A stretch of 64,000 bases of DNA, from positions 7,060,501 to 7,124,500 of the forward strand of contig NZ_CP036298.1 in the NCBI RefSeq assembly GCF_007752135.1. Direction: 5' to 3'. The notes beneath the pieces are model-generated. The model was not told the DNA's origin and did no database searches. It saw nothing but the letters and a program-made list of their open reading frames with translations. Shown here one piece after another: positions 7,885 through 16,821 of the stretch (its first letter is position 1; every line of letters starts with the position of its first letter). Position numbers and translations under genes: made by a program. The DNA comes from Aureliella helgolandensis (GTDB lineage Bacteria; Planctomycetota; Planctomycetia; Pirellulales; Pirellulaceae).

Positions 7885-9792
7885 ATGATCCGCTTTTCAC
7901 ATCGTGCAGTTTGCACGTTCTCAGCGGTTCTCTTACTGTCGAGCTTGGTCACTCTCTCGCCAGCGATAGGGCAGCAAAAAACCGCCTACGACTTGCTTCC
8001 AGAGACAACGCAAGCTGTCTTGTGGGTACCCGACGGTGAAAAACTCGCAGTTCAGTGGGATCGCACCCAACTCGCCAAATTGGCCGCCGATCCCGCCGTG
8101 GCCCCATTCTTCGAAGGACAACGCCAGGAAATCGAGAAACGGTTCGTGGATGCAGGCTGGAGACTTAACCTCAAGCCCGAGGATCTTGCCGACTTCCTCA
8201 ATGGACAGATCGCGGTGGCCTGGATGGAATTGCCCGAGGTGCGGAAGCCCTTTGCAATGACTCTGATTGCCGATGTCTCCGACAATGCCGCCACCAACCA
8301 AACGATGCTCCAGCATATCGATCAAGAATTGCTCGCCCGCGGTGCGGAACGCAGCGAACTGGAACACGGCGGGACCGCCATTGCCAAGTACACCCTGCCA
8401 GCTCGCGCAGGAGAGTTCCTAGCCCAAGACACGTTTTACGCCATCGCAGCCGGACACTTTTTGTCGACGGACGACGAAGCCCTCATTCGCGAGATGCTGT
8501 CGATTATCCAAGGCAGCCCCGCAGCCTCACCACGTCTCGCCGCCAACCCAGTTTTCCTCTCCGGACGCGAGAAATTGCAGGTCAGTGGTGATGGACAACT
8601 CGAATACTTCGTCCGACCATTGGGCTTCGCACGTGTCATCCGCTCAATTGGCGGCAAGCAATCGAAGAGCAGCTCCGACATGTTGGCGGTCCTGCACAAC
8701 CAAGGCTTCGAATCCATCCTCTGCGTCTGCGGGGAAATCCAACTCGGTTTAGACACGCTCGATATCAAACATCGCGGCTATGTACTCGCCGAAAAACCCT
8801 TGCCCCTAGCTGCTGGAATCTTCGACTTCCCCAATAAAGCCAGTCGCGAAATTCCAAACTTCATCAGCAACAAGATCTCCTCAGTACTCGCCACGAACTG
8901 GAATGCCCAAGTCGCTTTCTGGAAATCGTCGGGACTCGTGGATGAACTGGCTGGTACCGAAGGGGTATTCGATGAGGTCATCGAGGGCTTTAAGAGAGAT
9001 CCCAACGGCCCTCGAATCGATATCGTCAAGGACGTTTTGCCCTTCTTCACCAATGACATCTACTCGATTTCCGATAGTCGTGAAGGCCCTGCCAGCGTGG
9101 ATTCACAACGCAACCTGATCGCGTTAAAAGTCACCGATTCCGCCGCCATGGCGAAGGTAGTCAACCGCGTCATGCGCAACGAACCAGACGCCGAAATGGT
9201 TGCCTTCCAAGGACAAGAAATCTGGAAGGTTGTCCATCGCGAGAATGAAATGCTGGGGGGGCTCGGAGACGATTTCGGTGACGATTTCGGAGATGACTTC
9301 GGAGCCGCACCGGCCGCTCAATCCAACCAGCCTCAACCTTGGTTGAGCGATTGGGCCATTACCGTCTACGGCGAGTACCTGATGTTTGCCTCCCACGCCG
9401 AAGTCATTGAAGAAGCCATTCTGCAGGCCAAGCAAGGCGGGACTTCACCATTGGTGCAAGAGAATGATTTCCAGCGCGTGGTCAAAGCGGTTCATGACGC
9501 CTACGGCGATCAGGACGCCAGCGCCTGGCGAATCGTTCGGACCGATCGAGCCTACCGCATTCAGTATGAGTTGTTTCGCGAAGGCAAATTGAAGCAATCC
9601 CAAAGCATGCTGGCTAGCCTCCTTGATCGGCTGCTTCAGGACAACTCGGAAATCAAGGTCAAAGAGCAAGCTGTGCAGGGCAGCACTCTTCCGCCCTTCG
9701 AAGCGATTTCTCACTTCCTTCAGCCCAGCGGAATGATGGTACGCACCACCGATCACGGTTGGGAATTCGGAAGTTTACTGTTGGCCAAGTAG
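7885..9792 (+). CDS. Secreted protein of unknown function with GDDF repeat
   Basis: A 635-residue protein that I cannot assign to a named family. The start at 7885 is chosen over 7861 because AAGGAG lies 11 bases upstream and the following MIRFSHRAVCTFSAVLLL gives a clean signal peptide, with likely cleavage after AIGQQ. The mature part begins with a TTQAVLWVPDGEKL segment typical of large planctomycete exported proteins of this length; it looks like mixed alpha/beta without metal or catalytic motifs. Around residue 465 there is a short acidic repeat, GDDFGDDFGDDFG, encoded by three 12-base units (9265-9300), followed by an Ala/Gln/Pro linker. A strong terminator follows at 9878, so it is a single-gene unit. 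Periplasmic or surface location is inferred from the signal peptide. Confidence 0.6.
   Translation: MIRFSHRAVCTFSAVLLLSSLVTLSPAIGQQKTAYDLLPETTQAVLWVPDGEKLAVQWDRTQLAKLAADPAVAPFFEGQRQEIEKRFVDAGWRLNLKPEDLADFLNGQIAVAWMELPEVRKPFAMTLIADVSDNAATNQTMLQHIDQELLARGAERSELEHGGTAIAKYTLPARAGEFLAQDTFYAIAAGHFLSTDDEALIREMLSIIQGSPAASPRLAANPVFLSGREKLQVSGDGQLEYFVRPLGFARVIRSIGGKQSKSSSDMLAVLHNQGFESILCVCGEIQLGLDTLDIKHRGYVLAEKPLPLAAGIFDFPNKASREIPNFISNKISSVLATNWNAQVAFWKSSGLVDELAGTEGVFDEVIEGFKRDPNGPRIDIVKDVLPFFTNDIYSISDSREGPASVDSQRNLIALKVTDSAAMAKVVNRVMRNEPDAEMVAFQGQEIWKVVHRENEMLGGLGDDFGDDFGDDFGAAPAAQSNQPQPWLSDWAITVYGEYLMFASHAEVIEEAILQAKQGGTSPLVQENDFQRVVKAVHDAYGDQDASAWRIVRTDRAYRIQYELFREGKLKQSQSMLASLLDRLLQDNSEIKVKEQAVQGSTLPPFEAISHFLQPSGMMVRTTDHGWEFGSLLLAK
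9265..9300 (+). repeat. 12-base tandem repeat coding GDDF units
   Basis: Three in-frame units of the pattern GGAGACGATTTC with third-position changes, giving Gly-Asp-Asp-Phe three times. Length change in steps of four residues would keep the frame. Confidence 0.85.
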
Positions 9793-9877
9793 GCTTTTGA
9801 AGAGAAAAGCGGCAAACGCTGGCCCTGCCAGCTAGTCGCTGGCTCCCTAGCGAGTCACCCAATCCCAGATTCTTATT

Positions 9878-9911
9878 GGACCGTCAGTTCTGCTGACGGT
9901 CCATTTTTTTT
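9878..9911 (+). terminator. Strong intrinsic terminator
   Basis: A perfect 10-base stem GGACCGTCAG / CTGACGGTCC with a TTCTG loop, followed by A and eight T. It ends the transcript of the secreted protein at 9792 and insulates the sigma factor gene downstream. Confidence 0.95.
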
Positions 9912-10128
9912 GGAACTTCCGGCGGCCGTGCGGCGGCTCACGCCCCGCACTTTGGTTGGCTGCCATAGCTCAAGTTTTAGCGATTGTACGGCCCTATCCC
10001 GCGATATTCACACACATTCCCCCGCGCAGCGTTTGACACCGGATCATGCTTGCAAGAATAATAGGAACCTCTTGTATGCACTTGCCCCGCCCCGTCATGG
10101 GACAACCATTCACCTCGAGTCAGATCAC

Positions 10129-10686
10129 GTGAAAACCGAAGAAGATCTGATTCAGGCATCCCTAACCGGTGATGGAGGAGCCTATGGCGTCCTCGTCAAA
10201 CGCTATCAAGATCGACTCTTTAACGCCATGCTGCATGTCGTAGGCAGTCCCGATGAAGCCGAAGACGTCGTGCAAGACTCTCTGGTACAAGCCTACGTCA
10301 AGCTGCATACCTTCCAGGGAAACAGCAAGTTCTACACCTGGCTCTATCGCATCGCGTTCAACAATGCCCTGAGCCGGCAGCGCCGTCGCCGCAACGAGCT
10401 CTCGATCGAGCAAAGCCGTGAAATCACCGGTTCCGATCCAGTCGATCGCCATGAGCCCCCGGACGAGTCGATGCTCCGCGGAGAACGCGTGGCTCTGATC
10501 CACCGAGCCCTCGAGTTACTCTCGGAGGAACACCGCTCCATCCTTATCCTCCGTGAGATGCAAGACACCTCTTACGAAGACATTGCCGAGATCCTCAGCA
10601 TCAACATCGGTACCGTTCGCAGTCGACTATCTCGAGCGCGGATTCAACTGAAGGCGCAGCTGGAGAACCTCAATTCGGACCCTTAG
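10129..10686 (+). CDS. ECF-type RNA polymerase sigma factor
   Basis: A 185-residue extracytoplasmic-function sigma factor that would direct RNA polymerase to a specific promoter set. Region 2 is seen in YQDRLFNAMLHVVGSPDEAEDVVQDSLVQAY, with the core-binding Asp/Glu cluster, then a Phe-Tyr-Thr-Trp-Leu-Tyr-Arg-Ile segment; region 4 is the helix-turn-helix in the last 60 residues, with EDIAEILSINIGTVRSRLSR. The GTG at 10129 (VKTEEDLIQA) is chosen because upstream in-frame codons run back into the terminator at 9878-9911 and look random; no strong ribosome site precedes it, so the start is less sure than the gene. No anti-sigma gene is adjacent, and the next gene is convergent. It resembles the RpoE-like group rather than planctomycete ECF types with long C-terminal extensions. 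Confidence 0.88.
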   Translation: MKTEEDLIQASLTGDGGAYGVLVKRYQDRLFNAMLHVVGSPDEAEDVVQDSLVQAYVKLHTFQGNSKFYTWLYRIAFNNALSRQRRRRNELSIEQSREITGSDPVDRHEPPDESMLRGERVALIHRALELLSEEHRSILILREMQDTSYEDIAEILSINIGTVRSRLSRARIQLKAQLENLNSDP

Positions 10687-10703
10687 AGTCTGCGCGCGAC
10701 TCA

Positions 10704-13700
10704 TCATTGAGGGCTCTTGGCCAAACCTCTCAACACCACGTAGAAGACCGGTGTCAGGAACAGTCCAAACAGAGTCACTCCCAGCATCCCACTGAAGACG
10801 GCTGTCCCGAGTGCCTGTCGCATTTCCGATCCAGCTCCCGTGGCGATCAACAACGGGATGACCCCCAAGATGAAGGAAAATGCAGTCATCAAAATTGGCC
10901 GCAATCGCAAGCGGCAAGCTTCAATCGCTGCCTGAAAACGGTCGCGTCCCGCATCCTCCTCTTGCTTCGCAAACTCGACGATCAAAATCGCATTTTTACA
11001 TGCCAAGCCGACCAGAACGACAAACCCAATCTGCACTAGGATGTTATTGTCTAACCCCCGGAACCATATCCCCAACAGGGCACACAGCAGGCACAAGGGG
11101 ACGATGAGGATGACCGCCAAGGGCAGGAGCCAACTTTCATACTGAGCGGCTAGGGTCAAGAACACAAACAGCACGCACAGCGGAAAGATGTAAATCATCG
11201 TGTTCCCCGCCGCTTGCTGCTGGTACGCAATATCAGTCCACTCATAGCCAAAACCAGGCGGCAACGTCTCCTCGGCGATGCGTTCCATGGCGGCGATCGC
11301 CTGACCGGAACTCACTCCAGGCAAGGTGTCACCGTTCACATCTGCGGATGGATACAGATTGTACCGAACCACTCGATCGGCGGCTGTCGTTTCCCGCATG
11401 GTAATGAGCGACCCCAGCGGCACGATGGCCCCCTTGTTGCTGCGAGTTCGCAACCTTGAAATATCTTCTTGTTGATTTCGAAACGGATAGTCGGCTTGCG
11501 CAGTGACGCGATAGGTCCGCCCCAGAAAATTGAAATCGTTCACATAGGCGGAGCCCAAGTAGATTTGGAGGGTTTCGAACACGTTGTCGATCGGCACATC
11601 CAACATGCGGACTTTGGTGCGGTCGATGTCGGCATAGTATTGTGGCGTAGCAATCGAGAAATTCGTGAATACCTGAACTAAGCCAGGCTCCTGCCGGGCT
11701 TTCGCCAAGACCGCATTGGTGGCATCGCGCAGTGCGAGCAAGCCCGCGCCCGAGCGATCCTGGATCTGCATCTTAAAACCACCCCCGGTGCCAACTCCCC
11801 GAACCGGCGGAGGCGGGATGACAAAGACAACCGCTTCTTTGACCGGCGCCACACTGGCGCGCAAGGCTTGGATGACGGTCTGAAACTCTTGGTCATTGGC
11901 GGCTCGAGATTTGGCATCCTCTAGAACTGGGAAAATCGCCGCCGCGTTGGAACTATTGGCTCGCGTCGCACCCGAGAAGCCCACAAAGGAGACGGCATTG
12001 CGCACCCCTGGCACCTTCCGCGCCAACTCGACCACCCGCCGCGTAACCGCATCGGTACGATCTAGGCTCGCTCCCGGAGGAAGCTGAATCGCAATGATCA
12101 CATATCCCTGATCTTGAGAGGGAATGAATCCAACCGGTGTTTGCCGGAAGCCAAACCAGGTCATGCCCAGCAAGATTCCGTATCCCAGCAACATCACGAA
12201 GCTCCAACGCAAGATCTTGCTTACGATCCGCGCGTAGAAGTCGCTTGTAAAATCAAAGACCTTGTTGAACCAGTGGAATGGCAACCCCAGAGTGCGGTCA
12301 ATCAACCGTCCCAGCCAATTCTTTTCACTCTGGCTCGGTCGCAACAAGAGCGCACACATGGCGGGTGTCAGCGTGAGTGAGACCAGCGTGGAGATGGCGG
12401 TCGAAACAGCAATGGTCAAGGCAAATTGACGATAGAACTGCCCACTAATACCAGCGATGAAGGCGGTGGGAACGAATACTGCGATCAACACCAGAGTCGT
12501 GGCAATTAGCGCCGAACTCACTTCACTCATCGCTTTGCGCGTCGCCTCCCGCGGAGAAAGTCCGGAAGCAATCAGTCGCTCCACATTCTCCACCACGACG
12601 ATCGCGTCATCGACCACGATCCCAATAGCTAGCACCAAGCCGAATAGCGATAAGTTATTCAGACTGAAACCAATCGCCAGCATGACACCGAATGTTCCAA
12701 TCAGTGAGATGGGAATGGCAATAACTGGCACGATGGTCGAGCGCCAATTTTGCAGGAACACGAATACCGTCAGGACCACCAGCGCGCCTGCTTGCCAAAG
12801 TGTGGTGAACACTTCGTCAATGGATTCCTCCACAAAAGCGGTGGGGTTGTACATGATCGTGTGCTCCAGGCCTGGCGGAAATCTTCCTGCCAGCTGCTCC
12901 ATGGTCGATTCAATCCGCTCGGCGGCCGCGATGGCATTGGAGCCGGGACGTTGGAACATCGCCAGGGCTACGGCATTCTTATCTCCCATGTAGCTGCGCA
13001 CCGAGTAATCGGTTGCACCAAGTTCAATGCGAGCCACATCGCTCAAGCGAACCAAGCGCCCGTTTTCGCCCGACTTGAGAATGATGTCACCAAACTCTTC
13101 CGCCGTTTGCAGCCGTCCCAGCGTGTTGACGTTTACCTGAAAGGCTTCTTGGTTATCCGGCATCGGTTGCTGCCCAATAATACCGGCCGCCACTTGAATG
13201 TTCTGCTGCCGCATGGCCTGCACGGCATCCCCCGCAGTGAGATCTAAAGCCGCTAGGCGTTCGACATCCAGCCAAACACGCATGCTGTATTCAGTACCCC
13301 CGAAGACTTGGATGTCCCCCACGCCATCGAGGCGGGACAAGACATCCTTGATCTGCAGGTAGGCATAGTTGCTGATGTAGAGCTGGTTCCGCGAGTCATC
13401 TGGGGAAAACAGGTGGATCACCATCATCAGGTCAGGTGAACTCTTGCGCGTCGTGATCCCAATCTGCCGCACTTCCGCTGGCAACTTAGGCTCTGCAATG
13501 GAAACTCGATTCTGCACCAGTACCTGCGCCTGGTCGATATCGGTCCCAAGTGCAAACGTAACGGTCAAGCTCATCGAACCATCGGCGGTGGCTTGCGATT
13601 CCATGTAAACCATGTTGTCGACACCATTGAGCTCTTGTTCGAGCGGCGTTGCTACCGTCTTGGAAATCGTTTCAGCCGTGGCTCCAGGATAGCTGGCCCG

Positions 13701-13841
13701 CACCACGACCGTTGGCAACGCAACTTCCGGGTACTGGGCAACCGGCAACTGAAAGTAAGCAATGCTGCCCACCAACACGATCAGAATGGAAAGGACGCTG
13801 GCGAAGCGTGGGCGATCGATGAAAAAGTGTGCAACATTCAT
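10704..13841 (-). CDS. RND efflux transporter permease, HAE1 (AcrB-like)
   Basis: Inner-membrane proton-driven pump of 1,045 residues that, as a trimer, exports drugs or other hydrophobic compounds. The N-terminus is the classic MNVAHFFIDRPRFASVLS followed by TM1. The proton-relay acids are present in TM4 (GIVVDDAIVVVENVER), and the conserved Lys of TM10 is in GLACKNAILIVEFAKQ. Two large external loops follow TM1 and TM7. The start at 13841 overlaps the stop of the upstream fusion protein as ATGA, so the two are translationally coupled. No outer-membrane channel gene is present nearby, so a TolC-like partner must be encoded elsewhere. The gene is convergent with the sigma factor, 17 bases apart. 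Drug versus solvent specificity cannot be read; the heavy-metal (CusA) type is excluded by the HAE1-like N-terminus. Confidence 0.94.
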   Translation of the reverse strand: MNVAHFFIDRPRFASVLSILIVLVGSIAYFQLPVAQYPEVALPTVVVRASYPGATAETISKTVATPLEQELNGVDNMVYMESQATADGSMSLTVTFALGTDIDQAQVLVQNRVSIAEPKLPAEVRQIGITTRKSSPDLMMVIHLFSPDDSRNQLYISNYAYLQIKDVLSRLDGVGDIQVFGGTEYSMRVWLDVERLAALDLTAGDAVQAMRQQNIQVAAGIIGQQPMPDNQEAFQVNVNTLGRLQTAEEFGDIILKSGENGRLVRLSDVARIELGATDYSVRSYMGDKNAVALAMFQRPGSNAIAAAERIESTMEQLAGRFPPGLEHTIMYNPTAFVEESIDEVFTTLWQAGALVVLTVFVFLQNWRSTIVPVIAIPISLIGTFGVMLAIGFSLNNLSLFGLVLAIGIVVDDAIVVVENVERLIASGLSPREATRKAMSEVSSALIATTLVLIAVFVPTAFIAGISGQFYRQFALTIAVSTAISTLVSLTLTPAMCALLLRPSQSEKNWLGRLIDRTLGLPFHWFNKVFDFTSDFYARIVSKILRWSFVMLLGYGILLGMTWFGFRQTPVGFIPSQDQGYVIIAIQLPPGASLDRTDAVTRRVVELARKVPGVRNAVSFVGFSGATRANSSNAAAIFPVLEDAKSRAANDQEFQTVIQALRASVAPVKEAVVFVIPPPPVRGVGTGGGFKMQIQDRSGAGLLALRDATNAVLAKARQEPGLVQVFTNFSIATPQYYADIDRTKVRMLDVPIDNVFETLQIYLGSAYVNDFNFLGRTYRVTAQADYPFRNQQEDISRLRTRSNKGAIVPLGSLITMRETTAADRVVRYNLYPSADVNGDTLPGVSSGQAIAAMERIAEETLPPGFGYEWTDIAYQQQAAGNTMIYIFPLCVLFVFLTLAAQYESWLLPLAVILIVPLCLLCALLGIWFRGLDNNILVQIGFVVLVGLACKNAILIVEFAKQEEDAGRDRFQAAIEACRLRLRPILMTAFSFILGVIPLLIATGAGSEMRQALGTAVFSGMLGVTLFGLFLTPVFYVVLRGLAKSPQ

Positions 13842-15301
13842 CGTGCCGCTCCCTGTCCATGATTTGGCCAGACCGAGATCGCTTTCTCGGTGTTTCCAGC
13901 TCCAAGGGGTGCTGCCGAGATGGGATGCGACAGCCAATCCTCCTCGGAGACAGGCTGGTAATCGTCGGGCAATTCCTCAGGACCGGTGCTGACCGACAAT
14001 CCCACCACCTTAGGTTTGACGACGGCTCCTTCAGCAATCATTTGCAATCCGTTGATTACCAATTGCTCCGTCCCTACCAAGCCAGACCGAACCACGCGCA
14101 ATCCCTTGGCCATTGGCCCCAATTCAATCCGTCGCCTCTCGACTTTGTTTTCCCCACTTACCAGATAGACGAACCGCTCGGATTGATCGCTGTTGATGGC
14201 ACTGTCGGGTATCAAAACCGCCTCATACCTCCCGCTGCCAGGGATGCGTACTTCCGCAAACAATCCGGCAGTCAGGGTATCGTCCTGATTGGAAAAAATC
14301 GCTCGAGCGCGCATCGTTCCCGTATTGGCATCCATCCGATTGTCGACGAAATCCATGTGTCCCAAATGCGGAAATCCCGATTCATTGATCAAGCGCATGT
14401 ACACTGGATTCTTCACATCCCGCGAACTCTCGCGTTTCCCCTCACGCGACAATCGCGCGTATTTCAAAAAGTCTTGCTCGTTGGCGTCAAAGTAGCAATG
14501 GATGGGGTTCACCGACACGATCGTTGTTAACAGAGTAGCCCCCGCTGTCCCACCACTAATCAAGTTTCCTTCGGTAACCAATCTGCGACTGATTCTGCCG
14601 GAGATTGGTGCCAGTATTTGGGTGTAGCTGATCTTCAGATCGGCCGCTTCCAAATTGGCCTTGGCTGTGCCAATCGCTGCCTGCGCTGTGGCAATTCCGG
14701 CATTGGCGGATTCAATCTTTGCATTGGCTGCCTCAAAGGCTGCCTTGGCCTGCAATTGTGCACTCTCACGCACGTCAAACTCTTCCTGAGACAACGCATT
14801 GTTCGCCGCCAATTGACGTGCACGCTCCATCAACTGGCCTGCCAATGCAAGCTGCGCGGTAGCATCAGCCAACTCTGCATCAGCTTGCTTGCGCAATGCC
14901 TCCGTTTCGGTCAAGCGCGCGTTGGCCTCTTCCAGACGTGCCGCCGCCGCATGCTTTTCTGCCACAAATTCGCGGGGATCGATAATCGCAAGTAAATCAT
15001 CCTGCTTCACCAATTGCCCGTCGGTGAAGTGCGTTGATTCCAACATTCCACTGACCCGTGAACGAACCTCAACGGTGTCGATGGGCTCCAGGCGGCCAAT
15101 GTACTCGTCCCACTCTACAATCGGCACCACCAATGGGTGAGCAACTGCAATCTCTGCTGGTGGCGGGGCAGCGGGCTTCTCCTTGGCGGAGCGACATCCA
15201 GCCATTGCTCCCACAAGCACGCAGACGGCGCAGGCGAGCCAACGGAAAGCCGATGAATTCAAGGTGCGCTGGCAGCCCGCGCGGTATTGGAAATTTGACA
15301 T
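13838..15301 (-). CDS. RND efflux periplasmic adaptor (membrane fusion lipoprotein, AcrA-like)
   Basis: A 487-residue adaptor joining the RND permease to an outer-membrane channel. The start at 15301 (MSNFQYRAG) is preferred because it puts a hydrophobic stretch and a lipobox, VGAMAGCR, at the right place; the Cys would be lipidated after signal peptidase II cleavage. Then come the lipoyl-like half (RSRVSGMLESTHFTDGQLV), a long coiled-coil hairpin rich in Ala/Glu/Leu (about residues 110-235), the second lipoyl half (ILAPISGRISRRLVTEGNLI), a beta-barrel and a C-terminal membrane-proximal domain. It lies upstream of, and overlaps by four bases with, the permease gene, which is the normal order for this pair. 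No regulator gene is adjacent. Confidence 0.92.
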   Translation of the reverse strand: MSNFQYRAGCQRTLNSSAFRWLACAVCVLVGAMAGCRSAKEKPAAPPPAEIAVAHPLVVPIVEWDEYIGRLEPIDTVEVRSRVSGMLESTHFTDGQLVKQDDLLAIIDPREFVAEKHAAAARLEEANARLTETEALRKQADAELADATAQLALAGQLMERARQLAANNALSQEEFDVRESAQLQAKAAFEAANAKIESANAGIATAQAAIGTAKANLEAADLKISYTQILAPISGRISRRLVTEGNLISGGTAGATLLTTIVSVNPIHCYFDANEQDFLKYARLSREGKRESSRDVKNPVYMRLINESGFPHLGHMDFVDNRMDANTGTMRARAIFSNQDDTLTAGLFAEVRIPGSGRYEAVLIPDSAINSDQSERFVYLVSGENKVERRRIELGPMAKGLRVVRSGLVGTEQLVINGLQMIAEGAVVKPKVVGLSVSTGPEELPDDYQPVSEEDWLSHPISAAPLGAGNTEKAISVWPNHGQGAAR

Positions 15302-15973
15302 GATTTCGGTCGCGATCGATCTCGTGTGAAACAGCGTTCTAGCAAGGGCCACGCCCGCACGTTTCCCTAGCCTCAACTCCGCAGAGGAAAGCTCACAGGA
15401 AAGGCGACAGCATTAAGCCGTTGCAACAGATTTATGTTAAATCCTGAAAAAGTATAGTCCCCATACTGGGAAATGCACGTGCGGAAGTTTGATTCCGACA
15501 ACGCTGCCCGCCTCAAGAAGAGAGCAGGGGAGAAACTCTAGGGCTCTCGACAAGCCCCGTTGGCGCCGGTCTGAATCCTACTGGCACGCCACAAGGTCCT
15601 CTGCGAATCCGATACAGTGCTCCATAGTCCCTCATTCCTCCATAAGCAGCCGTCGATTGCATGCAATTCACGCCGCGCGAACAAACGGCAACGGCGCGGT
15701 GCGCCCCCAACATCTCGGCCAGCTTCCCCCATGGTGGTGGAACGCATTACAGATTTCAAAATATTTTTCGACGGAAACTTGAGAGCTAGATCATGCGATG
15801 AAGCAGTGCACGGCTCTAGAGTTGGAGCGATAGGGCCTCAGCCGCGTCCCCTCCAAACCGGGCAATCCCGCTGAGCAACAAGACTCGAGTCTGGGAGTGT
15901 TTCCTTCATCCGCCAATCGACGATAAAATTGCGTCCTCGCAACTCGCATTCACTTCATGACGAAAGCCTCGAC
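15302..15973. other. Divergent non-coding region, 672 bases
   Basis: Between the divergent adaptor and Rieske genes. The longest open frames here show no conserved motif and alternate strands, so I call no gene. A TATAGT hexamer at about 15455 could be a -10 element for the plus strand, without a good -35. No hairpin or repeat of note. Confidence 0.45.
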
Positions 15974-16312
15974 ATGGCCTGGCATCAACTGTGCAACCTT
16001 TCCACGCTCAAGAATGGGCAAGGTCAAGAATTTCTCGTGGGAAAAACCATCGTAGCCCTCTTCCTGCAGGACTCCAAGCTATATGCCACCGATGGTATGT
16101 GCGCCCACCAAGGCGGACCGCTAGCTCAGGGACTTGTTGATGGTGAATGCATCACCTGCCCGTGGCATGGCTGGCAATACGATTTAAACACGGGGAACAA
16201 TTTGCGAACCGGTAAGAAAATGCTCGATCGGTACGATGTCGAAGTTCGTGGCGACCAGGTCTGGATCGAGATCCCGTGCGAATCCTCCGAGGGAGCGTCC
16301 ACAGCGATTTAA
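15974..16312 (+). CDS. Rieske-type 2Fe-2S ferredoxin
   Basis: A 112-residue soluble electron carrier. The four cluster ligands are visible: Cys43 and His45 in CAHQGGPL, Cys62 and His65 in CPWHGWQYD, so one 2Fe-2S cluster with two His ligands is expected. There is no signal peptide or membrane anchor, which separates it from the bc1-complex Rieske protein; it resembles NirD and the small ferredoxins of aromatic dioxygenases. The start ATG at 15974 (MAWHQLCNL) gives the normal family length; an upstream in-frame extension to 15929 has no conserved residues. No oxygenase or reductase gene is adjacent, so the partner is unknown. Confidence 0.88.
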   Translation: MAWHQLCNLSTLKNGQGQEFLVGKTIVALFLQDSKLYATDGMCAHQGGPLAQGLVDGECITCPWHGWQYDLNTGNNLRTGKKMLDRYDVEVRGDQVWIEIPCESSEGASTAI

Positions 16313-16319
16313 ACGCGGG

Positions 16320-16799
16320 TCACAGGTCGCCCGCTTGATACCCAGCATAGGCAAAACCAGCCAGATAACCTACCGCTGGGCACATCACCAACAAGACCAC
16401 CGCCATATTCTCCGAGACTTGGCCGACATTAACGATGCAAAAGGTCATCGCGCCCGTAGCTAGGAAACCGGTCAGGCCACCGGAAATCAGGTTTTGGCAA
16501 TCGACGTACCAGAGGACGGCAACGACCAACAGAATCCCTCCGCCGAGCAGTGCCAGCAGCGCACTGATGTTGGTGTATGTCCCAATGAAAACGGCGGACA
16601 ACGTCACTACAAAAAACAACTCCTTGATACTGAGTTGCACCGCCGGACGTGGGCTCGCCCGCTCCTCCCTCAGAACGCTGTCCAGTTTCCCCAACTCAAA
16701 CGAATCAGTGGCCCAGTCGTCAGCGGGCGTAGCCGGGTGCCCTCCCTCAGCATCCTCGTGGAATACCGGATTTGCTGATTGAAGCTGTGGATTCCACAT
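16320..16799 (-). CDS. Small membrane protein of unknown function
   Basis: A 159-residue protein with a hydrophilic N-terminal 55 residues rich in Pro, Ala and Asp/Glu, followed by four probable membrane spans (about residues 60-76, 79-95, 103-120 and 130-155). No catalytic or binding motif is visible. It starts 22 bases after the comEC stop on the same strand, so it is probably the last gene of the smpB-to-comEC cluster. It ends 7 bases from the convergent Rieske gene, without a visible terminator between. I do not recognise the family. Confidence 0.6.
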   Translation of the reverse strand: MWNPQLQSANPVFHEDAEGGHPATPADDWATDSFELGKLDSVLREERASPRPAVQLSIKELFFVVTLSAVFIGTYTNISALLALLGGGILLVVAVLWYVDCQNLISGGLTGFLATGAMTFCIVNVGQVSENMAVVLLVMCPAVGYLAGFAYAGYQAGDL

Positions 16800-16821
16800 T
16801 TTGTTCGCCTCAAATTACTCG

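Noticed and set aside
9910-10128. N-terminal extension of the sigma factor to a TTG at 9910
   Set aside because: It would start in the T tract of the terminator at 9878-9911, and the extra 73 residues are not like any sigma factor N-terminus.
12457-12993. 178-codon frame on the plus strand opposite the RND permease gene
   Set aside because: Antisense of an assured gene, no motif, no ribosome site.
15489-15782. Possible small gene in the gap before the Rieske gene
   Set aside because: Several overlapping frames on both strands of equal length and no motif; nothing favours one of them.
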